Assembly (NCBI GenBank): GCA_963704035.1
Contig: CAVPGR010000004.1
Span: forward strand, 1,488,001-1,552,000
Length of the DNA stretch: 64,000 nt
Reading direction: 5' to 3'
Origin: JAOSJL01 sp963704035
GTDB taxonomy: Bacteria > Actinomycetota > Acidimicrobiia > IMCC26256 > JAOSJL01
In this document: positions 52,254 to 60,627 of the stretch, in pieces
Numbering within the stretch: the stretch's first letter is position 1
Layout: every line of letters begins with the position of its first letter
Translations under genes and position numbers: made by a program
Notes under the pieces: model-generated
Told to the model about the DNA's origin: nothing
Seen by the model: the letters and a program-made list of their open reading frames with translations, nothing else
Database searches by the model: none

Positions 52254-53220
52254 ATGTTCAGAAGAAAGCCGTTCAGAAGAAAGCAACGACTCCGCAGAAG
52301 TGGTCTCTCACTCGGCGCGATGGTCGTGGCGTTCGCGTTGGTCGTCGCTGCGTGTAGCAGCGACGACAGCAGCAGTAGCAGTGACGAGAGCAGCACGTCG
52401 TCGGGGGAAGCGACAAGGGAAGCCTGACAGTCGGCTCCAAGGACTTCACCGGGGCGCAGATCCTCGGCCAGGTCTACGGGCAGGCTCTCGAGGCCGACGG
52501 CTACGACATCAGCTACAGCGAGCACCTCGGCGGAACCGAGATCATCTACCCGGCGCTGACGTCGGGGGAGATCGATCTCTATCCCGAGTTCCAGGGCACC
52601 GTCCTGTCCACGTCGTTCGACGGAACTCCGACGAGTGACGTCGAGGAGACGAAGGCGGCGCTGGTCGACGCCGCGGAGGCCGACGGAGTCGTGGTCACCG
52701 AACCTGCACCGGCGCAGGACGTCAACGGCTTCTACATGACCGAGGAGCGCGCCGAGGAGCTCGACGTCACCACGTTGTCGGATCTCGCCGAGGTGTCGGG
52801 TGACCTGACGCTCGGTGGGCCGCCCGAGTGTGAGGAGCGCGAGCCGTGTCTGCTCGGACTCCAGAGCGTCTACGGCATCGAGTTCGCGTCGGTCGACAAG
52901 CTCGACGTGGGCGGACCGATCACGGCGAAGGACCTGACCGACGGCGTGATCGACGTCGGCGTGCTGTTCACGGGCTCCAGCATCATCCCCGACGGCGTCG
53001 TGCTGCTCGAGGACGACAAGGGCCTCCAGGGCGCCGACAACCCGGTGGTGCTGGTGCGTGAGGAGGTCGACACCGACGAGCTCAACACGCTGCTCAACGA
53101 GGTGTCGGCGGCCATCACCACCGAGGAGTACAACCAGATGAACGCGGAGGTGAACCGAGGAGCAGAAGGAGCCGTCCGAGGTGGCGACCGTCGTTCCTCG
53201 AGCGCGCCGGTCTCGTCTGA
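52254..53220 (+). CDS. Compatible-solute binding lipoprotein, three frameshifts
   Basis: The first frame from ATG 52254 gives a lipoprotein signal, ALVVAACSSDDSSS. At about 52405-52425 one base is missing, after which the body reads LTVGSKDFTGAQILGQVYGQ, GGTEIIYPALTSGEIDLYPE and further OpuCC/glycine-betaine-binding motifs. At about 53155 and 53180-53193 one extra base each must be dropped to reach the family-type end EPSEVAT...FLERAGLV and the TGA at 53218-53220. Corrected length is about 321 residues. Extracellular solute capture for the adjacent transporter. Errors in the assembly are likelier than decay because all parts are well preserved. Confidence 0.85.
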
Positions 53221-53271
53221 GAAACAGGCACGTGACGGCCGGGTGGGTAGGTCCCGCCCGGCCGTGGCGCG

Positions 53272-53880
53272 TCACCAGCCGCGGTCGACCCACTCCTGGA
53301 GGTGTGGTTGCTCGTCGCCCACGGTCGTGTCGAGCCCGTGGCCCGGGAGCAACACGGTGTCGGGCGGAAGCGTGAAGAGGCGCCGGTCGATCGACTCGAT
53401 GATCCGGTCGAAGTCGCCACCGGGGAGCGCAGTGGTTCCCGGACCACCGGGAAACAGCGTGTCGCCGGAGAACGCCAGAGGCGTGTCGTCCATCACGAAG
53501 CAGAGCGACCCCGGCGTGTGCCCGGGCGTATGCAGCGTACGGAGACGGAGATCGCCCACTTCGATGACGTCGCCGTCGTCGATGGTGAAGTCGTAGGCGG
53601 GGAGCATCGAGGCGTCGTCGGGGGCGATTCCCACGTCGATGCCGGCGTCGCGCATCTGCGTGACAGCCTGGATGTGGTCCCAGTGCCCGTGGGTGGTGAG
53701 CACCCGCCGCACACCGGCGGATCGGCAGACCTCGAGCAGGAGGTCGTGCTCGTTGGCGGCGTCGACGATCGCGGCCTCACCGGTGCTCTTGCACTGGATC
53801 ACGAACACGTTGTTCTCGAACGGACCGACGACCAGCTTCTCGACTCGAACGGCCGCGTCGTCGTAGTGGGCAGGTCTCAC
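53272..53880 (-). CDS. MBL-fold hydrolase (glyoxalase II-like)
   Basis: 202 residues from GTG. The metal-binding motif is THGHWDH, with later ligands in TPGHTPGSL, FSGDTLF and LLPGHG. The length and order fit the short glyoxalase II-like subfamily of metallo-beta-lactamase hydrolases that split thioesters. The substrate is unknown; mycothiol-linked thioesters are one possibility in actinobacteria. Confidence 0.9.
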   Translation of the reverse strand: MRPAHYDDAAVRVEKLVVGPFENNVFVIQCKSTGEAAIVDAANEHDLLLEVCRSAGVRRVLTTHGHWDHIQAVTQMRDAGIDVGIAPDDASMLPAYDFTIDDGDVIEVGDLRLRTLHTPGHTPGSLCFVMDDTPLAFSGDTLFPGGPGTTALPGGDFDRIIESIDRRLFTLPPDTVLLPGHGLDTTVGDEQPHLQEWVDRGW

Positions 53881-53954
53881 GTTCGCAGCGTAGCGGCCTA
53901 GGCTCGCGAACAGGCTTGACGAAACGGGGACGGACCCCGGGGAACGGCGAGACG

Positions 53955-55634
53955 ATGGAGTCGCGAGGTACGTCGATCGGAGGCAGCGCGTTCCTCGCGA
54001 CCGGGCTCATCGTGGTCGGCTGCAGTCTGGTCGGTGTCCACCAGGCACAGCGGCTGGGAGACGTCACCGCGATAGCCGTCGCGCTCAATGCCGTCATGAT
54101 CGTCGCCGCACTCGTGGCGACTGTGACGCTCACCGAACTGGCCGACGCGTTCGACGACGACGGACTGCGATGGATGGCGTGGGGATTCGGGATCGTGACA
54201 GTGGCACTGGTGTTGCTGGCCTTGACGTTTCCCTCGTACGCGGAGGGCGGGGGCGTGTTCGGAACCGACCGCGCCGGGCACGCGCTCCTGGCGATCGCGG
54301 CGCGGATCGCCCTACCCCTGTTCGCCATCCTCGCCGTCACGTCGGCGAGCGCCACGAGACTGCGCCGCACCATCGGCGTCGGTTTCGTCGCCCTCTTCGT
54401 GCTCGCCGTCCTGGTCGTTCCCGAGGGCGACACGTTCGTCCGCGACGATGGAACCTTCCGCACACCGACCCGCGTGCTGCTCGTGGTCCCGGCGGTGCTG
54501 TTCGCCGGTGCGGTCGCCGCGTGGGTCGGTGGACGACGGCGGGCGTTGCGCCCGGTGACGTGGTGGATCGTGGTCGGGCTCTTCGTCGGTTTCTGGGCCT
54601 CGGTCGAGTGGGCGCTCGTCGACGGCGATCTGACGACCGCGTGGTGGGGTGGGCAAATGGCGACCGCGGCCATCGTCGTGGTGCCGGCGGCCGGAATGCT
54701 GGCAGCGGTGCTGTCCGTGTCGCGCTCGGCACGTGCCGGCGAGGAACGGGTCCTCGAGTACTTGCAGTCGGAGTCGACCACGGTTGTTGACGAATTGGTT
54801 GATGACGAATTGGTTGATGACAACAATGAGCAACGCACGCCGCGCGTTGACCCGCTGATCGGGCTCGACGACTTCGAGCGCGTCTTCGCGACGGACGCTC
54901 CCCGGCTCGTCTACCAGCCCATCGTTGATCTGACGGCCGGTGAGATGGTGGCGGTCGAGGCCCTCTCCCGTTTCGACGTCACGCCCGCGCATCCACCCAA
55001 CGTTTGGTTCGATGCTGCGCGTCATCACGGACGCGGCGTCCAGCTCGAACTGCGGGCGATGGTGAGCGCACTCGCCGATCTCGACGTGCTTCCGCCGCGA
55101 GTCGCGCTCGCCGTGAACGCATCGCCGAGGACGCTCGCGGAACCCCGATTCTCCGCCGCCCTCGGCGCGGTCGACGTGAGTCGCCTCATCGTCGAGATCA
55201 CCGAACACCAGGCCATCGAGGATTATGTCGTTCTCAAGGACTCGATCCGGGATCTCCGGGCCCGGGGAATGAGAATCGCCATCGACGACGCAGGTTCGGG
55301 TCACGCGGGGCTCAGGCACCTCGTGGGTGTCGTTCCCGACATCATCAAGCTCGACATGTCTCTGACGCACAGCATCGACCAGGACGTGGTCCGTTCGCTT
55401 GCGCAGTCCTTGACGGCGTTCGCGCGCTCGGTCGGGGCGGTCGTCGTCGGCGAGGGAATCGAAACCGACGAGCAGCGCGCTCGTCTCGTCGCCGTGGGTG
55501 TCCAGCTCGGGCAGGGATTCCGAATCTGTCGTCCCGTGCCGCTCACTGAGCTGCGTGATGTTCCGCGCCCTCTCGGCGCTTCGCCCGAATTCTCCGAGAG
55601 AAACGGAGCGCGACGGCCCCCACCGGCCTCGTGA
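53955..55634 (+). CDS. Membrane-sensor EAL-domain protein (c-di-GMP phosphodiesterase)
   Basis: 559 residues from the ATG at 53955. Seven or eight hydrophobic segments in the first ~260 residues form an integral sensor. After a linker rich in Asp/Glu/Val, an EAL domain (about 305-540) shows YQPIVDL, VEALSRF, NAS, EITEH, DDAGSGHAGL, IKLDMSL, EGIET and QGFRICRP. All catalytic acidic residues and the lysine appear present, so it should hydrolyse c-di-GMP. There is no GGDEF domain. The linker contains an AT-richer 15-bp tandem repeat. Confidence 0.9.
   Translation: MESRGTSIGGSAFLATGLIVVGCSLVGVHQAQRLGDVTAIAVALNAVMIVAALVATVTLTELADAFDDDGLRWMAWGFGIVTVALVLLALTFPSYAEGGGVFGTDRAGHALLAIAARIALPLFAILAVTSASATRLRRTIGVGFVALFVLAVLVVPEGDTFVRDDGTFRTPTRVLLVVPAVLFAGAVAAWVGGRRRALRPVTWWIVVGLFVGFWASVEWALVDGDLTTAWWGGQMATAAIVVVPAAGMLAAVLSVSRSARAGEERVLEYLQSESTTVVDELVDDELVDDNNEQRTPRVDPLIGLDDFERVFATDAPRLVYQPIVDLTAGEMVAVEALSRFDVTPAHPPNVWFDAARHHGRGVQLELRAMVSALADLDVLPPRVALAVNASPRTLAEPRFSAALGAVDVSRLIVEITEHQAIEDYVVLKDSIRDLRARGMRIAIDDAGSGHAGLRHLVGVVPDIIKLDMSLTHSIDQDVVRSLAQSLTAFARSVGAVVVGEGIETDEQRARLVAVGVQLGQGFRICRPVPLTELRDVPRPLGASPEFSERNGARRPPPAS
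54789..54818. repeat. 15-bp tandem repeat in the EAL-protein linker
   Basis: Two perfect copies of GACGAATTGGTTGAT, encoding DELVD twice, between the membrane sensor and the EAL domain. The stretch is much richer in A and T than the rest of the gene. Confidence 0.88.
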
Positions 55635-55701
55635 CGTGACGGTACGGTCGGGTAGCGTCCCGACCGTCAGCGTGGCCGGGAGCACGTGACCAGGAGCGAA
55701 T

Positions 55702-56889
55702 GTGGATTTTCGTGACAGCCCTGAGGAGGCGGCCTTCCGCACGGAAGTGCGTGAGTGGCTGGCCGAGAACCTGACGGGCGAGTACGCCGAGGTCGGCGGA
55801 GGCGCCGGTCCGGCCGACGACACCTCGTGGGACATCCGTGTCGAATGGGAGCGGCTCCTCGGCAAAGCGGGCTGGGTGGGCATTTCGTGGCCGGAGGAGT
55901 ACGGCGGTCGCAACGCCTCGATCATCGAGCAGGTCATCTTCGGCGAGGAGTACGCCAAGGCGAACGCACCGAGCCGGGTGAGCTTCTTCGGCGAGGGCCT
56001 TTTCGCTCCCACGCTGATCGAGTTCGGCACCGAGGAACAAAAGAGGCGCTTCCTCCCGAAGATCCAGCTCGCCGAGGAACTCTGGTGCCAGGGCTACTCG
56101 GAGCCGAACGCGGGGAGCGACCTGGCCAATGTCCAGACCCGGGCCACCCTCGACGGCGACGAGTGGGTCATCAGTGGCCAGAAGGTGTGGACCACGTTCG
56201 CCCACTACGCGGCATGGTGCTTCGCCGTCGTCCGCACCGATCCCGAGTCGACGGGCCACAAGGGCCTCTCCTACATGCTCGTCCCGATGGACCAACCCGG
56301 CGTGACCATCGCACCGCTGCGCCAGATGACGGGTTCCGCCGAGTTCAACGAGGTCTTTTTCGACGAGGCCCGCACGCCGGCCGACATGGTGCTGGGGGAG
56401 GTCAACGACGGCTGGAAGGTCGCCATGGCGACGCTCGGCTTCGAGCGGGGCACGGCGTTTCTCGCCCAACAGCTCGGGTTCCAGCGCCAGCTCGCCGACG
56501 TGATCGCCGCCGCCCAGGAGCGGGGCAGGAGCGACGACCCGGTGCTGCGCCAGCGGCTGGCCGGCTCCTACGCCGGCGTGCAGATCATGAAGTACAACGG
56601 TCTGCGGATGCTCACCAACATGGTCCGCAAGGGTGTGCTCGGCCCCGAATCGAGTATCGGCAAGCTCTACTGGAGCACGTGGCACCGCGACATGGGCGAG
56701 ATCGCCCTCGACGTCCTCGGCCCCGAAGGTGCGCTCGCGGCACCGTCGCCCGATGGTGAGTACGATCTCAACGAATTCCAGCGCTACTTCATGTTCTCGC
56801 GTTCGGAGACGATCTACGCCGGGTCGAGTGAGATCCAGCGCAACATTCTCGGTGAGCGGGTGCTCGGCCTCCCGCGTGAGCCGCGGTAG
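55702..56889 (+). CDS. Acyl-CoA dehydrogenase (FadE-type, first of a pair)
   Basis: 395 residues from GTG. Family motifs: WPEEYGGRNAS, YSEPNAGSDLANVQTRA, ISGQKVWTTFAH, and the C-terminal SETIYAGSSEIQRNILGERV. In medium-chain enzymes the base is the Glu of YEGT; here that position is Ala (YAGS), as in many actinobacterial FadE proteins, so the base may lie elsewhere. It is followed by a second, different acyl-CoA dehydrogenase after 43 bases, like FadE pairs that form mixed tetramers on steroid or branched-chain substrates. Confidence 0.92.
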   Translation: MDFRDSPEEAAFRTEVREWLAENLTGEYAEVGGGAGPADDTSWDIRVEWERLLGKAGWVGISWPEEYGGRNASIIEQVIFGEEYAKANAPSRVSFFGEGLFAPTLIEFGTEEQKRRFLPKIQLAEELWCQGYSEPNAGSDLANVQTRATLDGDEWVISGQKVWTTFAHYAAWCFAVVRTDPESTGHKGLSYMLVPMDQPGVTIAPLRQMTGSAEFNEVFFDEARTPADMVLGEVNDGWKVAMATLGFERGTAFLAQQLGFQRQLADVIAAAQERGRSDDPVLRQRLAGSYAGVQIMKYNGLRMLTNMVRKGVLGPESSIGKLYWSTWHRDMGEIALDVLGPEGALAAPSPDGEYDLNEFQRYFMFSRSETIYAGSSEIQRNILGERVLGLPREPR

Positions 56890-56932
56890 TCGAGTCGAGC
56901 AACCGGTAGCAGTCAGCAACAGGGAGACACAC

Positions 56933-58063
56933 GTGAACTTCGCCTTTTCCGACGAGCAGGAAGAGCTACGCCAGACCGTCCGGCGCTTCCTCGAGGACAA
57001 GTCGCCCTCCGCGGAGGTTCGCCGCCTCATGGAGACCGACGACGGCTACGACCCGGATCTCTGGACGCAGATGGCGCAGCAGCTCGGGCTCCAGAGCCTG
57101 CACATCCCCGAGGCGTACGGCGGTCAGGGCTACTCATTCATCGAGCTCGGCATCGTGCTCGAGGAGATGGGCCGCGTGCTTCTGTGCGCTCCCTACTTCT
57201 CGACCGTCGTGCTCGCCGCCGACGCGATCATGAACGTCGGCACCGACGCCCAACAGGGTGAACTACTTCCCGGCATCGCGTCGGGCGAGACGATCGCCAC
57301 GCTCGCGTTCACCGAGCCCAACGGGAAATGGGACGCGTCCGGGATCGAGATGGAGGCGACGGCCAACGGTGATTCGTACGCGCTGTCGGGAACGAAGCAC
57401 TTCGTGCTCGACGGGAACGTCGCCACCTTGATCGTCGTCGCGGCGCGCACCCCCGGGAGTGAAGGCGCCGACGGGGTCTCGCTCTTCGCCGTGCACGGCG
57501 ACGCCGAGGGTCTCACCCGTGAGGCGCTCACCACGATGGACCAGACCCGCAAGCAGGCGAAGCTCGAGTTCTCGGGAGTGTCGGCGCAGCTCCTGGGTAG
57601 CGAAGGTGCAGGGTGGGACGCTCTGTCGAAGACCCTCGACCAGGCTGCGGTGGCGATCTCCAACGAGATGATCGGTGGCGCGCAGTTCGTGCTCGACATG
57701 GCAGTGCAGTACGCCAAGGACCGTGTGCAGTTCGGTCGCCCGATTGGCTCGTTCCAGGCGATCAAGCACAAGTGCGCCGACATGCTCCTGGAGGTCGAGT
57801 CGGGCAAGTCGGCGGCCTACTACGCGTCCTGGGCGGCGGCCGAAGACAACGACGAGCTCCCCGTCGTGGCGAGTCTGGCCAAGGCGTACTGCTCCGACGC
57901 CTACTTCCACGCCGCGGCCGAGAACATCCAGATCCACGGAGGGATCGGCTTCACCTGGGAACACGACGCGCACCTCTACTTCAAGCGTGCGAAGTCGTCG
58001 GAGATCCTGCTCGGTGACGCCACCTACCACCGCGAGCTGCTCGCCCAACGCATCGGGATCTGA
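56933..58063 (+). CDS. Acyl-CoA dehydrogenase (second of a pair)
   Basis: 376 residues from the GTG at 56933, with an AGGGAG ribosome site 7 bases upstream. Motifs: FAFSDEQEELRQTVRRFLED, IPEAYGGQGYSFIELGIV, FGRPIGSFQAIKHKCADM, and the C-terminal IQIHGGIGFTWEHDAHLYFK. It differs clearly from its neighbour and lacks the QxxxGSSE-like end. The conserved GIGFTWEHD matches the partner subunits of heteromeric FadE enzymes. A joint alpha2-beta2 enzyme is inference. Confidence 0.92.
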   Translation: MNFAFSDEQEELRQTVRRFLEDKSPSAEVRRLMETDDGYDPDLWTQMAQQLGLQSLHIPEAYGGQGYSFIELGIVLEEMGRVLLCAPYFSTVVLAADAIMNVGTDAQQGELLPGIASGETIATLAFTEPNGKWDASGIEMEATANGDSYALSGTKHFVLDGNVATLIVVAARTPGSEGADGVSLFAVHGDAEGLTREALTTMDQTRKQAKLEFSGVSAQLLGSEGAGWDALSKTLDQAAVAISNEMIGGAQFVLDMAVQYAKDRVQFGRPIGSFQAIKHKCADMLLEVESGKSAAYYASWAAAEDNDELPVVASLAKAYCSDAYFHAAAENIQIHGGIGFTWEHDAHLYFKRAKSSEILLGDATYHRELLAQRIGI

Positions 58064-58111
58064 GCGGCCCGGAGGTCTCGTCGGCTCGGGTCCGCCGGTA
58101 GATTCCACGCT

Positions 58112-58567
58112 GTGGCGATCATCGTCGGGACGCTCATCGTGGGGATGGTGCTGCTGATCGCAGCCGTGTTCGTGGTGCGCGAGAGCAGTCGGCTCGCAGC
58201 CGTTCCCCCGCCCCCGGTGTTCGACCTGGAAGAGGCCTACACGTGGGTGGTGGCCCACGTGCCCGACGACGTGGCCGCCACTCTCACGCCGGGTGACGTG
58301 CGACGGATCCTCGACTTCCAACTCGAGTACTTCCGCAAGCGCGGGGTCTCCGGGAACGGCTCCTCGGGAACACCTCCCGGATCCGTGGTCGTCGGGGGTG
58401 CCGAAACCGTCGACTACATCCTCGACAGGTGCAGCACCACGGGCGAGGAGTACCTGCCCGAGCAGGTGCACGCCGTGGTCGACACCCAACTCGGCTATCT
58501 GAGGGCCATCGGCGCGGTCGGGCCCCGCGCCGCACAGGATCCTCCGCCGCCCACGTCGGACGTTTGA
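58112..58567 (+). CDS. Single-pass membrane protein, conserved-type
   Basis: 151 residues from GTG. One N-terminal membrane helix (IIVGTLIVGMVLLIAAVFVV), then a soluble domain with FDLEEAYTWVVAHVPDDVAA, LTPGDVRRILDFQLEYFRK and LPEQVHAVVDTQLGYLRAIG. The two last stretches look like repeated helical units. Not assigned to a family. It follows the acyl-CoA dehydrogenases by 48 bases. Confidence 0.7.
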   Translation: MAIIVGTLIVGMVLLIAAVFVVRESSRLAAVPPPPVFDLEEAYTWVVAHVPDDVAATLTPGDVRRILDFQLEYFRKRGVSGNGSSGTPPGSVVVGGAETVDYILDRCSTTGEEYLPEQVHAVVDTQLGYLRAIGAVGPRAAQDPPPPTSDV

Positions 58568-58650
58568 GAAGACACGCCTGAGAAATCTCGCGGGGGTGCT
58601 TGCGGCCCATGGTAGAAACGGGCCACCAGAGAAGGGAGGTGGTCCAGACG

Positions 58651-58791
58651 ATGCATGACAGATCTGAAGGGACCCTGGAGGTGCGCGGCCGCTAGGTCGT
58701 GGAGCTGGACCCGTTGGCGGAGTCCTACCGCCGCACCGGCGCCTCCCGGGCAGGACACGGTCCCGCCTGCACCAACACCGGGAAGCGTTGA
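58651..58791 (+). CDS. Candidate small ORF interrupted by TAG, behind an extended Shine-Dalgarno
   Basis: The frame from ATG 58651 gives 14 residues (MHDRSEGTLEVRGR), then a TAG (58693-58695), then one codon, then a GTG and 30 more residues in the same frame to a TGA at 58789-58791. The bases 58630-58645 (AGAAGGGAGGTGGTCC) can pair over 16 positions with the 3' end of actinobacterial 16S rRNA, two of them by G-U. It is followed by a strong hairpin terminator. Either two tiny ORFs, a leader peptide, a readthrough gene, or a 47-codon gene with a point error. The 325-base gap 58568-58892 holds only this and the terminator. Confidence 0.4.
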
Positions 58792-58810
58792 ACCAGTCAA
58801 GCAGTGGGCA

Positions 58811-58836
58811 GAGGGGGGAGCTTCGGCTCCCCCCTC
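58811..58836. terminator. UUCG-loop hairpin terminator
   Basis: Perfect 11-bp stem GAGGGGGGAGC (58811-58821) with complement at 58826-58836 and a TTCG tetraloop. It follows the small ORF by 20 bases. There is no clear U-tract, as is common for GC-rich actinobacterial terminators. Confidence 0.8.
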
Positions 58837-58892
58837 GGTCATGCGGGGGAGCCGGCGATATCGTGATCGTGGCCGGCGCGACAGGAGGTTCG

Positions 58893-59114
58893 GTGGGCAG
58901 ACCGCAACGTTTCGAGCATCAGCGCTACCTCGGTGACAAGCGCATCCAGGTCGTCTACGACCTCGACAACCCACCGGAGGGCGACGTGATCGACGAGCTC
59001 GTCGACTCGGAGGCGTTCGCCACCTTCGGGCCCGACACCCTGGTGGAGGCGTCCAACCGCGGCTACCGGGCGGACGACGCTGCCCTCGACGCGGCTCGGG
59101 CGGAATCGGCCTGA
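58893..59114 (+). CDS. Small hypothetical protein
   Basis: 73 residues from the GTG at 58893, chosen because a perfect AGGAGG lies 6 bases upstream. The protein is hydrophilic, with RPQRFEHQRYLGDKRIQVVY, then acidic DELVDSEAFATFGPDTL and a helical end. No membrane segment. Not assigned to a family; the well-formed ribosome site and codon pattern support a real gene. Confidence 0.65.
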   Translation: MGRPQRFEHQRYLGDKRIQVVYDLDNPPEGDVIDELVDSEAFATFGPDTLVEASNRGYRADDAALDAARAESA

Positions 59115-59147
59115 TCCGACGGCCCGAGCGAGCTGCTCGGCCCGGTG

Positions 59148-59780
59148 TCAGACCGCCACGGGCTCCATCGTCGGAAGTGCTTCCCGAACGCCCGACAGAC
59201 GGGCCTCGAACGCCTCGTCGGACAGCGCCGGCGCGGAGGGCAGCGACGCCGGGTCGGCGGGAAGGCCGCGCAGGTCCACCCACGACGTACAGCCGCCGTA
59301 GTCGTCGGACCACGGAAGCTCGACGGGTGTCTCGAGGCGGTGGACGCGTAGGGCAAGGATCCACAGCGGGTCGCGGCTCTTCCATCGAAGTCGGCTCTCG
59401 GCGTAGTCCGGGGTCCAGATGAGCTTGCTGTTCAGTCCGTCGAGTTCCTCGGGATCGGTGACTGTCGCCGTGGCCACGACCTGCGCCCATCCGGGAACCG
59501 TCACCGGCTCGCCGACCGGAGATCCCGGTGACAGCTCGATCCGGTGCCGGTAGGCCGTCTTCAGGAGCTCGGGACGCTGGTGCTCGCTCGTGGGATACAA
59601 CCAGAAGGTGGGGGAGCGCAGATCGAAGTGACGCCCCTCTTCGCGCAGCCCACCTTTTCTGATGTCGACGATCTGTTCACCCGAAAGGAGTGCCGACACG
59701 ATCACGGCCCACTCCTTGTAGGCGGGTGTTCCGATGTCGACGTCGGCGCCTGATCCTGGTGGAGTGCCGGTGGTGGTCAC
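59148..59780 (-). CDS. DUF1802 family protein
   Basis: 210 residues from the GTG at 59780. The core motif is YKEWAVIVSALLSGEQIVDI, then RKGGLREEGRHF and SPTFWLYPTSEHQRPELLK, the pattern of DUF1802. No known activity. It is divergent from the alpha/beta hydrolase with 24 bases between starts. Confidence 0.8.
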   Translation of the reverse strand: MTTTGTPPGSGADVDIGTPAYKEWAVIVSALLSGEQIVDIRKGGLREEGRHFDLRSPTFWLYPTSEHQRPELLKTAYRHRIELSPGSPVGEPVTVPGWAQVVATATVTDPEELDGLNSKLIWTPDYAESRLRWKSRDPLWILALRVHRLETPVELPWSDDYGGCTSWVDLRGLPADPASLPSAPALSDEAFEARLSGVREALPTMEPVAV

Positions 59781-59804
59781 CCGGTTCAGGGTAGTAAGTA
59801 GCGC

Positions 59805-60592
59805 ATGGACGAGTGGATCGAAGCACCCCGCGGCGAAGCAGCCGTCTTCAGCGGGGACGATGCGTCGCCCGACGACGTCGTCCGGCTTGCTGCGCATGTC
59901 GCCGCGCCGCCCGGCGGGAATCACCGGAGTGCGGTCCTGCTGTGTCATGGCTTTCCGGCGGGGCCGGGGGGAGCAACGGTGTCGGCCGCCACGTACCCGG
60001 AGTTCGCCGACCGCATCGCGGAGCACAGCGGCTCGGTCGTGCTGACGTTCAACTTCCGCGGCACCGGCACGTCGGAGGGGGAGTTCTCGTTCGCCGGCTG
60101 GCGGTCCGACTTCGCAGCGGCGCGTCGAGGTTCTGTGTGCAGCGAGCCGGCGTCGACTCGCCGGTGTGTGTGGGCTCGAGCCTGGGGGGTTCGGTGGCTC
60201 TGACCTGCGCGGCCGACGACATCCGGATCGGCGGCGTCGCTACCCTCGGGAGTCCCACCGAAGGGCTCTGGTCGCGGGACCCCGATGCCTTTCTCGCGCA
60301 CGCCCGCGAGGTCGGCGCGGTGCACTCCGACGCGTTTCCCGGCGACAACGGCGCCTGGACCCGTGATGCCCGTTCATTCGATCCGATCGCCGCCGCCCGG
60401 TCGCTCGGCTCCCGACCTCTGTTGGTCCTGCAGGGTTCCGAGGACGACGTCGTTCCCATGGACGACGCGCGCGCACTCGCCGAAGCCGGTGGCGAACGTA
60501 CGGAGCTGCATGTCGTGTACGAGGCCGGGCATCAGTTGCGTCACGATCCCCGGGCCGTGGCCGTCCTCCTGGGCTGGCTCGACCGCGTGTGA
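59805..60592 (+). CDS. Alpha/beta hydrolase, frameshifted
   Basis: About 262 residues once a single missing base near 60115-60135 is restored. First frame from ATG 59805: VLLCHGFPAGPGG (oxyanion loop) and FNFRGTGTSEGEFSFAGW. Second frame: VCVGSSLGGSVAL (nucleophile Ser), LLVLQGSEDDVVPMDDA (acid) and VYEAGHQLRHDPRAV (His). The triad is complete over both frames. Such enzymes hydrolyse esters or peptides; the substrate is unknown. Confidence 0.85.
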
Positions 60593-60627
60593 CACGTTCC
60601 CGCGTCTCTCGGGTAGCGTGCCCGATC

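Noticed and set aside
54312..56030. 572-codon minus-strand frame opposite the EAL gene and acyl-CoA dehydrogenase
   Set aside because: It spans two real genes in antisense and shows no family resemblance.
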